Shown here one piece after another: positions 47,497-60,583 of a stretch of DNA of 64,000 nt. The notes under the pieces are model-generated. The model searched no databases. It was not told where the DNA came from and saw nothing but the letters and a program-made list of their open reading frames with translations. Position 1 is the first letter of the stretch; the number at the start of each line of letters is the position of its first letter. The translations under genes and the position numbers were made by a program. Location: assembly GCF_003254395.2 (NCBI RefSeq), contig NC_037651.1, positions 124,001 through 188,000 on the forward strand. The letters run 5' to 3'. This DNA is from Apis mellifera. Its lineage: Eukaryota > Arthropoda > Insecta > Hymenoptera > Apidae.

Positions 47497-50400
47497 CATA
47501 TATATATATATATATATCATAATTTGAAATTGATTAATATATTTATGAATATATTTATAAATATTTTATATATTCACTGTATTTTACAATATGATGTTAA
47601 AGATGAGATATCTCGATTTAAATATCGTTCATTGAATTAAGAATAAAATTAATCAACTTTCCTAGTAAATAAATTTGCAAAATCTTACATGCATGCATAA
47701 ACGATTGTATCACAGATCTCATTCACAATTGCGAAGTAGTTAAATTAACAGTATAAAAAAAAATAAAAAAATAAAAAAAAAGAGATCACATAGAAGGAGA
47801 TGATAAATATATTTATAAGATTTTGATTTTAAAGTGAATATTAAAAAAAAAAAAAAAAAAAAAAATATAAGATAATAAATTTAATTCGTCATTGGCATTG
47901 AGATAATATTTCACATATACATTCTTGTTTATTTTAAAATAGTTTGCATCAATTGCAATAGAAGAAATAATTACGCTATTTCGGTTATTTGTAATATATT
48001 ATTCCATAGTATATCAAAAATAAAGAACATACTTTAAAAATGATAATGAATGTTTTAATAAAAGAGAATATTCCATCGATTGAACAACATTTTACAAAAA
48101 AAATGCTGTTTTGTTATAAATTTAAATTAGAAAAGAAATTATTTTTTAATAATGCAAGCAATATTGCTATATTTATCTACTTTCATATTCTTCATAATTA
48201 TTAGTAATTTGCTTTTTGTTATTCTTTGAATTTATTATTTTTTATTTATTTTTATAAATTAATTTTTATTTTTGTTTTGGAATTCTATGAAACCAACTCA
48301 ATACTATGTATATTATTGATTTTTCAAATGAAGTTTTACATAAAATCTGCACAAGTACCAAAAAATTAAGATACAATATAATTATATATTATATATAAAT
48401 TTTTTTTCAAATAAATCGATATTCAAGTGGATTACATAAAAATAATAAATGATAGATAAAAAATTATTTTTGTCAAACAAAAACAAAGAAAGAATAAATT
48501 TTAGTACTCTGAAAAAAATAAAATTACAATAAAAAAATGTAAATTTTATATTAAAAAAAATTGTCATGTGATTCAAGATTATTGTTTATAATCCATAAAA
48601 AAATTGTTTTTCTTTGGAAATTCCATACATTGAACAAATTATTAAAAAATATGAGATATAAATAAAATTAGAAAAGTTCTTGTTGAAAAACTTAATATCA
48701 TAGCATAAAGAAAAAAGTAATTGCATACCATAGAATGAAAATAAGAAATATTATTTATATAGACATGACAGATACATAAATCGATAATACTCTATGTTTT
48801 TCATAATATTGATAGAGATGATATAGTCCATATATTAAAAAATATAAATTTTTTTTTTCATTATTTTCCACATTTATAATTATTCATATGACAAGAATGA
48901 ATTGGTAACAGGTGCTGGATTAATTTTTAAAATATGAAAAAGTAATGATGATAATCACAAATAAATGAATCCTTTTTAAAAAATTACATTTAAATTTAAA
49001 ATAGTAATAATAGACAATACTCCATACCATTTCATATAAATAAATAAATTATTATCAAAATATATTTAAAAAAACGATAATGATAAAATAATTTTCTCAT
49101 AACAATATTTAAATATAAATATAATGAACTTTTTCAACTAGATAGAACATTACAAATCTACCGAAAAAATTTATAAAATAGAGCAAATTATAAAAATACA
49201 CGAATAACGTTATAAGATTATCTCCATATATAATTTAAATTCTGTGGAATTAGCATAGACAAATAAAAAAAAAAAAAAAAAAATACAAAAAAAATACTTT
49301 TATTTTATCATTTAACAAATTAAATTTCTTATTCAAATAATGATAGAAATATAAGCAAATGAATGAAAAAATTTTTGTAAATATGTAAAAAGATTATTGG
49401 GAAAAAGATAATTTAAGTCTAAAAATACAAAATTAATTCAAAAATACATGATGAACAGAGAGAACATAATGAAGAAACATAATGAAAATAGCTTTTCAGA
49501 AAGTTTGTTGATTATAGATTTAATATAACATATATTGTATTAATTCTGAATCTATGCCAATACATTCAAATCATCATTTTCTATTGATTTATATCATTTT
49601 ATTTTAATATTTCTTTTCGACATTTTTTATCACACGATTCATTTATAGATATAATGGATTCAGCTAATGAAAATATGACTCAAAGCAATGTAATTAATCT
49701 GATTCATTGATACTTTACGATTTTTAGTTGTTTATATTGTTTATATGAAATTTATTTTTATTTTTTTCTAATTTCGAACTAGTATACATGCAATATTTCT
49801 TTTTTCTTTTTTGTTATTTTCTTCATCATCGACGATACTGTTATAATCAGTTCTTTGATTAAATTTCGACATTTTAATGAAATAACCTTAAGTTTTGTGC
49901 TAAGTAATCAATGATGTTAATTTTCATGATCAATTGCGATTAATTGTGATCCAATGAAAAAATTTTACATACTATTAATCGCACAGAAAATACACATATG
50001 CACAAACATATTCTCACAGATAACAAAACTTGAATTTAGAATTTGAAAAATACTGTATAAAATTCAATTTTATATTTTATGCTTTTATTTTAAATCGAAT
50101 ATCAAATATGAACTGAAATTCTTGTAATATTCCTAACTATATATTGTATTATTTCTAGCAGATTAATTCAAAGCGATATTGTCGTATTTGTAATAATTTC
50201 ATAAATTTAGATAAAAATGTTAAAATCATTCAGTATATAATTAACAACATTATTAATAATATTATTAAAAAAATTTTAGGCAACTGTAAAATTTGTTATA
50301 TCGTTTAATGTGTACAACATATTTCAATGAATATTTATTCAATGAGAAACTTAATTGATAGATTGACTTTAAAATATAACGCAATTTAAAACAAAATGAT

Positions 50401-50906
50401 CGTATTGCAAATAGAATATATGCATATATATATATATTAAGCAAGTAATATTTTGTAACTTTTGTCTAATATTCTCAATAAGTCAAACAAAAATTATTTG
50501 TTATAATATTATATTTCTTCAAACATTGGTAAATCTTCTTGCACTTTCTTAATCAATTGCTACCTGCAGGAATGTCTAATTCTTGCATTAGAAATGCCTG
50601 TTGGAAAATCTGTCAAAACATTATTATGTTAATATGCAATGTATATTAATAAATATATCGAATTGTGTATATATTTTCAAATTAAATATCATGTAATGTA
50701 TTAGTTTTTACTATATATTACATCTTCATTTATTTTTTATTATAGTTTTTATATGATTTTATGCTATTATTTTTTACATAGAATGTATTTTTATATGCTA
50801 TGATTTTTTATATAGGATGCGTTACGTACTTATAACTCGTTAAGAAATAAAAAAAGAGGAAAAAAATTGAATAGTATTGTATATTTATAATGATTGTTTT
50901 CTTATA
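46641..50906. other. AT-rich DNA with microsatellites, no gene seen
   Basis: No exon or element was recognised. It holds a long composite TA tract at 47428-47518, an A run of about 23 near 47850-47873, and many A-rich stretches. The minus-strand frame 48382-48576 is low-complexity. Confidence 0.55.
47428..47518. repeat. Composite (TA)n microsatellite
   Basis: TA blocks interrupted by single AATA and ACATA variants. Confidence 0.9.
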
Positions 50907-52155
50907 TTAGAGTGTCTCATAAGTTTCTTTCTTTTTTTTGATACGAAATGAATACATAATATTTGTTGTTTAAAATTAATTTATTGCGTTATATATAAAT
51001 CATTCTGCTCTATCACCTTCTTCCATCTCTTAGAAAGCCTCATTATTCCTTTTTTTTCAAAATTGTTGAGATTTTACAAAATATTTCTCGAGGTACGTTT
51101 TTATTTCGGATTTATCATAGATAGAATTTTTTTAATAACAGAAACAAATAATAACCGGATAGAACAAGATTTGGGGAATACAGAAGATGCGATAAAATCT
51201 CTCAATCAAAGTGTAACAGCTTTTTTCTTAGTCAATGCAACATGCGGTTTTGCGCATCGTGATGGCCTCATCGATTCACCAATTTTTGCCGTTTTTCTGC
51301 TACGACATCTTTCAATTTATCAAATTGATTACAATATTTTCCAAAATTGATAGTTTCACATTGAGAAAAAAGCTCATAGTAGACTATATCTTTTCAATCT
51401 CACTAAATACATAAAAGAACTTTCTTTGGATGAAGTCCAAGCTTTGCGACAGTTGAAGGTCTATTGTCCTTAAATCAAATGCATTTTCGATGCTTTTTGA
51501 TACAAAATCTAAGTCTTGTCTTCAGTGACAAGCCTCTTTAAAAAAGGATCATGTCGCTGGAGAAAGAAATCGCATATAAAGACGCAATTCATAAAACCCG
51601 GTTTCCATCAATAACTGTAGAACTCAAAATTCATATCGATTATATTCTCATTTTGGTTAGGTGATTATCTATCGTTTTCCTGGAAATGTTAGTGGCATCT
51701 ATTTATTTCTTGCATGCTATATCGCGAATTTTCAACGAACATAGCCTTGATAAAGTCCGTATTAGTTCCATATCGTTGCACTGACTTTTGAGTCAAAATT
51801 GCTAAATTTCTTAAAGAAAATCTCTCCAATTGCGGATGGTCGTAATATTCATAGCACCACTCCCGTAAACAATATAAATCTCGTCTGCAATATCATTTAT
51901 ACTTATTTCCTTTTTTAAAGCAATGAAACATAATACGTCGCAAATGCTTCCTTTGGCTATTTATATTGAACAGTATAGAAAAAAGTTTTAAAAGAGATTA
52001 TGTTACCAACGAAACGTATTTTAAAAAAGCTCTGAGATGACTGAGATGACTGAGAAATCAATGCCATAAATGGCTAATAGATAAGCCTGCATGTTCATAT
52101 AAAAATAATCAGTCATTTCTAGCGTAATGTAAAAAAAATTTATGGGATACTCTAA
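50907..52155 (-). mobile_element. Old, near full-length mariner
   Basis: The 1249-bp element has imperfect inverted ends: TTAGAGTGTCTCATAAGTTT at 50907, and reading inward from 52155, TTAGAGTATCCCATAAATTT. TA flanks both ends. The length equals a complete mariner. The transposase lies on the minus strand and is heavily mutated. The ends differ from the mariner at 38980, so this is a different mariner family and, judging by its decay, a much older insertion. Confidence 0.88.
50960..52000 (-). pseudogene. Decayed mariner transposase
   Basis: Followed across frames on the minus strand, it shows MNITTIRNWR (opposite about 51820-51850), HDPFLKRLVT(x)DK (opposite about 51530-51560), HPKKVLLC-like sequence, SGKYCNQFDKLKDVVAEK-like sequence (opposite 51290-51350), VIICFC near the former Y-x-L-F block, and an end at RWKKVIEQN-like sequence near 51000-51030. 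There are more than ten stops or frameshifts. The plus-strand open frame at 51063-51350 is its antisense. Confidence 0.8.
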
Positions 52156-52314
52156 TACGTAAGAAACAGGAAATGTAATACTTTAAAAAATATTTTTGCT
52201 TCGATATTTATTATTTTCCCAAAAATAAATAATAAACATTATTAAAAATTATAATTTATGTTTTGTGATTAATATAAATTAAATCAGTTGCGAATATCGT
52301 TTAAATATTATAAT

Positions 52315-52367
<53 letters not shown>

Positions 52368-55080
52368 ATATTAATAATATTAAATATATTGAATTCTATC
52401 AAAGAAAAAAATCAATAGAAATATATATTAAAAATATATTTAAAATCATATATTCATCATATTATACAATATATGTAACAACCAGAAAAAATATTTTTAT
52501 GCAAAAATATTTTCAAGAAAAAAACAGAAATTTTGAATCATAAATTGTCGAAAATTCATCAATTATCCAAACAAATAAAATTTAATAATATTCATATAAT
52601 GCCACAAAAATTAGTAAAATGAAAAGATATATATAAATTGTGTTTAAATCATAATTCATTCATATATAATTAATAATAGGAAATTTTTGATGATTATTGA
52701 TTCTTAAAAAGATTAAACAAACAATATATGACAAATATTCATTAATAAAACTAATATTCACAAAAAAAATCATTTCATCAAAATAAACATTGTTTATACA
52801 AGGTTGTTTGGCAATCTTATAATATATATTTCTAGAGACAGATAAAAAACTATAGCAGAATTTTAAAACCATTATAAATTCGTTATCGATTGCAATATAT
52901 CTAATATTATTAAAATTCATGTACATATATATCATAATTACAAGCATCGAAAACTAATAGAAATTTAATATTTTCAAGAGCAGAAGCGACTGTGAATTGA
53001 TTCATAATTCTTTTAAGATTTATTTTTATTTTTATGATATAATGCATAAAATATAGTGCATTAAAAAAATTTAATTTTCAATTACAAGATTATTTTTGCA
53101 TGCATTTTTATCGATTTAAATACGTAAAATCATAATATAATGCTCTTTACATTTATTTTTTATATATTTTTTTAAATATAATATATATTTTATATGCATA
53201 GAATATAATACATTAATAATAATAAGTAATATTAATAGTAATTTTTTTATATATTAATAAATACTTCCATCAATTAGCCAATTACAATATTTTATGTATA
53301 AATATATGTCAAAATATATTTGACTTATTTATTTCGTTTTAATTTATATTATTCTTATTTTAGTTTTTATTTTGTACTTAATTATAATTTTAAATTCACG
53401 AAATTATAAATTTAAGAATTTATTCTATTTGCAATATAAAATTCGAAATTCACATTGTCGTGTTTCTCTTTGATGTAACAAAAAAATAAAAATTCAAAAA
53501 TTAAGATTCAGATATCAAAAATTAAAATTGTCTCTTACATTTTCAAAATTGTTATTAAAAACGAATTATTTCAATTAATAAATTCTTTATTCTTTCGATA
53601 ATATTATATTTTTATTTATTTATATTATATTTCTAAATATTTCCAGTAATATATATTTTCAACAATACAAGAAGGATATATTTAATGGCGATGTCCATGA
53701 GAAAACGACCAATCTGACTGCAACAATTCCTCCCCTTCATATTGCTTATTTTAGCGGAAATTAATTATAATATTAGACAAATATCATTTATTAATAAATC
53801 CTGGGAATTTGCGTAGTTATGTACAGAACTATGTCGACAGAATACAAAATATCCCAAATGTCCTTCCAATATATTCATGTATTCAATATTGGATATAAAT
53901 TATAAATAATTATTTCAACAAATCTTGAGAGAAAAAATTTTTTTTCTAATATTTCAAAGTAAATTCACTAAGTGAATAAAGTTGTTTAATAAGCCATACT
54001 AATAAAACAACCAAAAAATAAGATCCATCCAAGGAATAATTAGCGAGAATAATCGTCAATTTATTAAACTAGAAAAATTTCATATCTTAAATTTTCCAAA
54101 TTTAAAGAATAAGACATTAAAAAATACCATTACTATATACCTCACAACTTTATGGAACTGAAACTAATTATAAAGAAATGGAATGTCAATCAAGACAGTG
54201 TTTATATACAATAGAATTCATATATAATATCATAAATTATCAGATATGTGTCTCAATTACTATGAAAACCATCACTATAAAGCGAATTAAAGCGAATCTT
54301 TAAATGATATCTCAGATCCATGGATCTGTAAAAAGCTTATATATGACAGTTATGAAACTATACAGTTTTTGGAATGACTGTAGCAGTAAAAATTTTATAA
54401 TCTCAGACACCACGACACACAATGATTGTAAATTTCGTGATGAAACGTGGACATTACCAATTGGGCATCATTAATTAAACTCAATACTCAATAATATTCA
54501 AATATAATACTCAAAATATAATAGCTCGCACTGAGATACGCAGAATGGTCCTGTGTACACAAAATAAATATATATAAAGCATATATATGAAGAAAAAGAT
54601 AATCATCATCTGCAACCACTAAGAATTATTTAAACAAAAGACAAATGACGCCATTTAAATAATAGAGATATTCAATACATATATAAATTCACGAATCAGG
54701 TTTTTATCTAAAATAATCAAATATAACTGAATTTCAACTTAATATTCCGATTGTAATTTAACGAAAACAAGCTCTTTAGGAATTTCTTCGAAGAAATTTT
54801 GAAATTAGAGCGAATAATGATTTCGAGCTAATTTCGTCAAGAGACCATCAATTAAATGAAAAATCAAAAAAGAATTCGACCTGTCAAAAAAAGAACTGAT
54901 AAAAGAAAAGCAAGAAAACTATTATTAATAGTAATAGTGAAATATAAAATGATGAAAGTACTGGTAACTAAAGAATAATTGCAAAATCTATCTATCTATC
55001 ATCAAATGAAATACACAATGAACATAAAATGAAATAAAGATGACAGGCGTAACCTATTATTGACTTAAAAAAAAAATTGC
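52156..55080. other. AT-rich DNA, no gene recognised
   Basis: It contains a (TA)n tract at 52319-52364. Less AT-rich scraps occur at about 53690-53760, 54290-54470 and 54520-54560 with no open frame of note; they may be remains of further mobile elements but show no motif I can name. Confidence 0.5.
52319..52364. repeat. (TA)n microsatellite
   Basis: A pure TA repeat about 160 bp beyond the right end of the old mariner. Confidence 0.9.
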
Positions 55081-55099
55081 TATCTTAAGCAAATGATCA

Positions 55100-55330
55100 C
55101 ATTAAATGACTAAATTTAAAGAGGCAACTTATTCTAGTTCGATAGCAACTTCTGAGAAATTTGAAGATTGCTGAATTGTTTGATCAGAAATATCAATTAA
55201 TTAGCACATTTTTCAGACTTAATATCTTCAGATTTCTATTTATATAAAAAATTAAATGAACAAGTACATTAGAGAAAATATTAACAATCAAAGATAACAT
55301 GCAAAAATTTATAAAAAAAACTTGCTATGA
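55100..55330 (+). pseudogene. Possible mariner transposase C-terminal fragment
   Basis: From 55207 the frame reads HFSDLISSDFYLYKKLNEQ, close to the H-P-P-Y-S-P-D-L-A-P-S-D-Y-x-L-F block around the third catalytic Asp of mariner transposases. It is followed by a KILTIKDNMQKF-like stretch where mariners have an E-D-I/V helix. There are no inverted ends, and the rest of the element is absent or unreadable. One motif only, so it could be chance. Confidence 0.4.
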
Positions 55331-55924
55331 TAACAATGAGTACATAAATATTTATTTATATTATTATATTATAAATAATATTCAGAATAACTTTAAATAA
55401 TATTATATAATAATATCTTTAAATAATATTAAATTTTTTATTATTGTTCTCAAGTGATCCTGAAAGACTTTTATTATGATTAATTATTCGTCTTGAATTG
55501 TTTAATCAAAATGTAAATAAAAGATTAATTTTATTTAAAAAAATAAGGTTGATCTTTATATTTTTTTTATATCTTCATCAATTGATGATCAGATTATTTG
55601 CTTGTAGGAACCAAACATATTTGAGTATTTTTTTTATCATCAAAAATAAATGAATTATTCAGATGATTTATTTTAAATGTCTGTAAATATCATTATAGAT
55701 TCAAATATGTATATACATTAAAATATAAGTTCGAATAATCCCATTCCAAATCTTAAAATAAAATTTCTACATTGTCGAGTAGCGCAAAATATGATTAACG
55801 GTTCAAAAATTAAAAATCTGATTCAAAGATCGCAGATTTCATAATTAGAAACAAAATAAACAAATATTTATCGAAAAGATAATAAACATTGTCATTTATT
55901 AAACCTTAAATAACTTGTTAAAAG

Positions 55925-56035
55925 AGCATTTTATTTTATTTTTATTTTATATTTTATTTATTTTTATATTATTTTTTATTTTATTTTTATTTTATTATTT
56001 TATTTTTTTTATATTTATATTTTATTTTATGTGAT
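55925..56035. repeat. ATTTT/TTTTA simple repeat
   Basis: Repeats of TTTTA and ATTTT with few other bases; probably slippage-derived. Confidence 0.85.
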
Positions 56036-59000
56036 TTTTTACTTTTTTGTTAAATTATTTGAAACAAATATGTATTTTAAATATATAAATATATTTAAAA
56101 ATATAAGTATAAAAATGTTTTGAATTCTTATAGATTATTAAATTTTAATTTTAATTTAAATTAATTTAAATTTTATAATTCTAAAATATATATGAAATTT
56201 CATAAAATACATAAAAATTTTTTGTACAGAATTTATATTTATATATAAGATATTAATTTTAAATTGAGTATTTAATAGGATTTAAATAATTTCGAGATGT
56301 ATATCAAATAGTGACAAAAAATATTTTAAAAATCATTTTATTCTTTTAAGATTGTCCTATTTTTTTTTTTTTTTGCAAATTAATATCTATTTTTTATAAT
56401 ATCATATCAAATTTAATCAATATTAAGACGAAAACGAATAAATTTCATTTTGAAGAATGTAAAATAATAAAAGAGAAAAATAATATCATATTATTTTAAT
56501 ACTAATAAATACTAATAATACTAATAAATGTTTAAAAATTTGGCTATATCAAGAAATATATATAGAATAATTGAACAACTAAATGTTATATTTAAATATA
56601 TTTTTATATTAAGAATAATATTTAATCATTATATTATAAATAAATAAACAGTATTAATCTCGTAAAAAAAAAGAAGTATAATAATAGACATATAACATGA
56701 AAAATTAAGTTATTATATTTTTTTTATATATTAAAACCAAATATTAAAAATAGAGTTATATAAAATATTCAAAAATATCCAGAAATTAATTGTCATCAAA
56801 TTGAAAAATCGAAATGTCACGAAGATAATAAAAAACAAAAGATTTTATCTATATCATGTCTTTTTATCATATTCATAATTTCATATTCATAATTTTCAAA
56901 ATCGAATTCATTTTTATGAATGGATTTTAATATATTAACTTTTACTAATCACAAGAGTAAAATATAATATATATAAAACGTAAAATATAATATAATAATA
57001 TATTAAGAATTTTCACTAGCTCAAAATTATAATGTTCTTAAAATATCAATATCTTTTATAATATGCTGAAAAAGAAAATTAATCTATATTTATTAAGAAA
57101 ATATTTTATTTACAATGATAGTAAAAATTATAAAAAATTCCTTACTAAAAAATACTAAAAAATCACATGATGTCATTGAATCTTTGCACATATAATGTAC
57201 AGATATATCTTGATATGGCATTTTAAACATCTATTAAAATAATATGATATATTATTTTTAATAATATGGTATATTTCTCTTTTTCTATTTTAATTTTATT
57301 TTTCAAAATAAAACTCATTTGATAATTTTCAAGATCACAATATATTATATTATATATATGTAGAATAATTAAAATTATTGTATTATATAATAATTAAAAT
57401 TATTGTATTGTATATTAAATTTAATATAATATTATGAATTATAATATTATATTATAATTGACAAAAAAAATTGAAAAAAATTTACTTTCTTTGGTTATAT
57501 CATATAAATATAACTAATATTCATAAAAATTGATATTTTGTATTCATTTATTGAATAAATCTAAAGTAAACATTTTTACTAAATTTAACAAATAAAAATA
57601 TATAAAAAATCTTTTATTTTGAAATAAAAAACTTGTTGATCTTTCTTTAAATTGGTAAAAGAAAATGTTAAATACAATTTTATTATTTAACAAAAAAATA
57701 TTTTATTGGATCGATAAAAATTTCTAAATAAAAATTCATGCAAAAATTTTGAAATTTTTTTTATTGCATTATATTCTATTTATCACAAAAATAAAAAGTT
57801 TCAAGAAAACCAGATCTTATTAACTTTGCAAAAAAATATTAAAATTCCATGAGATTTTCGAATTTATATTTTTTTTTTCTTCGAGTAAGAGAAATAACAT
57901 TTATTGTAGCATATAGATATCCGAGATTTTTCTTTTTTTTTTTTTTTTCTGGCTATTTATATCATCAATTGTAATTTTCTAAAGATCCTCATATACGTTA
58001 AAACATGTAATTATATGCATCGATTCAAATGATAGATTTAAAATAATAATTGATAAAACTACAATAAAACTGATTGTGTCAACTTAATATAAATCAATTG
58101 AAAATTAATCGAATTTTAATATTTTTTCCCAGAGAATGATTAAGTTGAATAACTTTTTTGAAATTTTTTATTCTTATGATGATTAGAATAAATATGCAAT
58201 AAAAAAAAAGTGAATTTAAAAATAAAATCATTTTTGGACAAATTTTCATTAATTCAAATATGTAAAATTATGCTACTCTTTAATTTCTATATATATTCTA
58301 TATACTCTATCTATTCTATATATTCTTTAATTTCTATATATCTCAATCGAATTTTCAATTTATAATTGCTTAATCGAATATTATGGAAGTATTAAAAAGA
58401 ACCTATTTTATGTATTGTATTTTATGTATTTTATATACAATATGAGATACCTTCCAGCATATAATGAATCATTTTAAATTTATTATTTCAACATATTTTT
58501 TATTATTTCAACATATCGCATTAAATATTTTATTTCAACAACATATTGAAAAAAATTTTTCCATTCTTATCAACAAATTTATTTCCAATTTAAATTATTG
58601 TAATGATTTCTGGACATATAAAATAGAAAAAAAAATTTATTATATTTGTTCAAAATTATTAATGATTATTTGACAAAAAATAAATTTTTTATAATTAAAA
58701 TCATGATCATTTATGGCCTCTATAAATAATATAACTTTCAAATAAAATTCATCAACATTCAAAGAAATTTAATTAAAAATCTAATATTGATTGAAAATGG
58801 ACTATAAAAAAATTTTTTAACTGTTATCTAGAAATATATCTAAAAAAAAAAACATATAGAGCGATCATTATGAATACTTTGAAATTGTTATATGAAATTT
58901 ATCAAAATCAGAATTCAAAATATGTATATTCTAAATGATTTCTAAATTTCTAAATTTCTTTATTATAAAATATATTTTTATATTTTATATATAATACATA

Positions 59001-60525
59001 TATAATACATATTATAATGATTATAAAATTTTTATAATTTACAAAAACATATATCAATATTTGATTTTTGTGTAATTTTAAAACAAATTTATCCGAAATT
59101 ATAGAAAAAATTAATATTTTTAAGTTTAAATTAAGTGTAAATGTAATATGATAAATATAAAAAAGTGATTAAGAAGATTTTTTAAAGATTGAATTTTAAA
59201 TATTAATTGTATAATTGAATTTTAAATATTCTGATAAAATATAACAATAAAGTAAAACAATAAAATAAATATATGAAAATATAAAATAGATTCCACTTCA
59301 TATTTATTAATTTTTTACTTTCTTTATTAATTTTTAATTTAGATCATTATTGTGTAATATTATGTAATATAAATAATTCATTATTATGTAATATAAATAA
59401 TAATTTTTACAATAGATTGTTACGAGAAGAAGTATAATCACAATAAAATAACTAATAAAATATTTTTTTAAATTTAAATTTTAACATATAACTTTTATTT
59501 ATTTATTTATGCAATGATTATAAATTAACTGGTCAATTCACAATAAATACAACAAAACTAATTGTATATTAATATTAAACAATTGCTATTAAGTTGTTTT
59601 TATTAAGGAAAAAACATATATATCGCTTTCTCTTTATTTCATAGATTGTTAATGATTTAATTAAAATATTAAGTGCTTAAATATTAATTTTTTTATAGAA
59701 CATAGAATTCTCAATAAATTCTAATAATATTAATGTTATCAATGAAAAAAAAAAAATAATCTTTTCAAAATTGAAATATTTAAATTTCTTTAGGAAGTTT
59801 TACAAATAAATCAGTAGATGATTAATTAAAGTAATTTAAAGTATTTTTTTAGATGTTTCTGTTAATTCTATGTATTCCATTTCTTTTGATAATAATGCAA
59901 CTATATTGTTTTCTGGAAATCTATACGATTGTTTCTTTTGTAAATAAAAATATATCTATCAAAATTTTCGATTATTTGGATTTAATAGCTCAAAATCCGG
60001 CAGAATATATGTGTCCTAATTTTTTTTTAAATATCGAAATATTTCCAATGTTATATTCATTATAATTTATTAAAAATTATATTAATTATTATTCATTATC
60101 TAATATATATTCAATATCAGATTTGATAGCAATAGTCAAATGTGAGATTATTTCAATGATAAGCGATTACAATTTTTATTTGTAATTTTTATCTATTTTA
60201 TGCAATATCATATTTAATTTATTAAACAAAATTATTAAATATTTTTAATCGTTAGTTGTTATACAAGATGAATTAAATTCTTTGATGAATATATATATCT
60301 TTGTTCTTATTGAAATTTAATTTCCAAACAGAATTTCATATTCTTGATTTAGAAATATCGTTTCAAACAATTTTTTAATTTTACTTTCTTCTTTATATGT
60401 AATTAAAATTTCATTGAATAAATGAAATTATAGTAATAATAATAACAAATATTTTTCTCTTGTCGAATATTCCAAAAATTTATAATTATAAACTCTAATT
60501 AACTATAATTATAAAATTATAAACT

Positions 60526-60530
<5 letters not shown>

Positions 60531-60581
<51 letters not shown>
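60531..60581. repeat. (TA)n microsatellite
   Basis: A pure TA tract of about 25 units. Confidence 0.9.

Positions 60582-60583
<2 letters not shown>

Noticed and set aside
51063..51350. Plus-strand open frame of 95 codons
   Set aside because: It is the antisense of the decayed mariner transposase between 50907 and 52155.
59853..60065. 70-codon hydrophobic frame after TTTTTTTAG as an exon
   Set aside because: The acceptor-like string is common in this sequence; there is no donor or motif, and codon content is that of background DNA.
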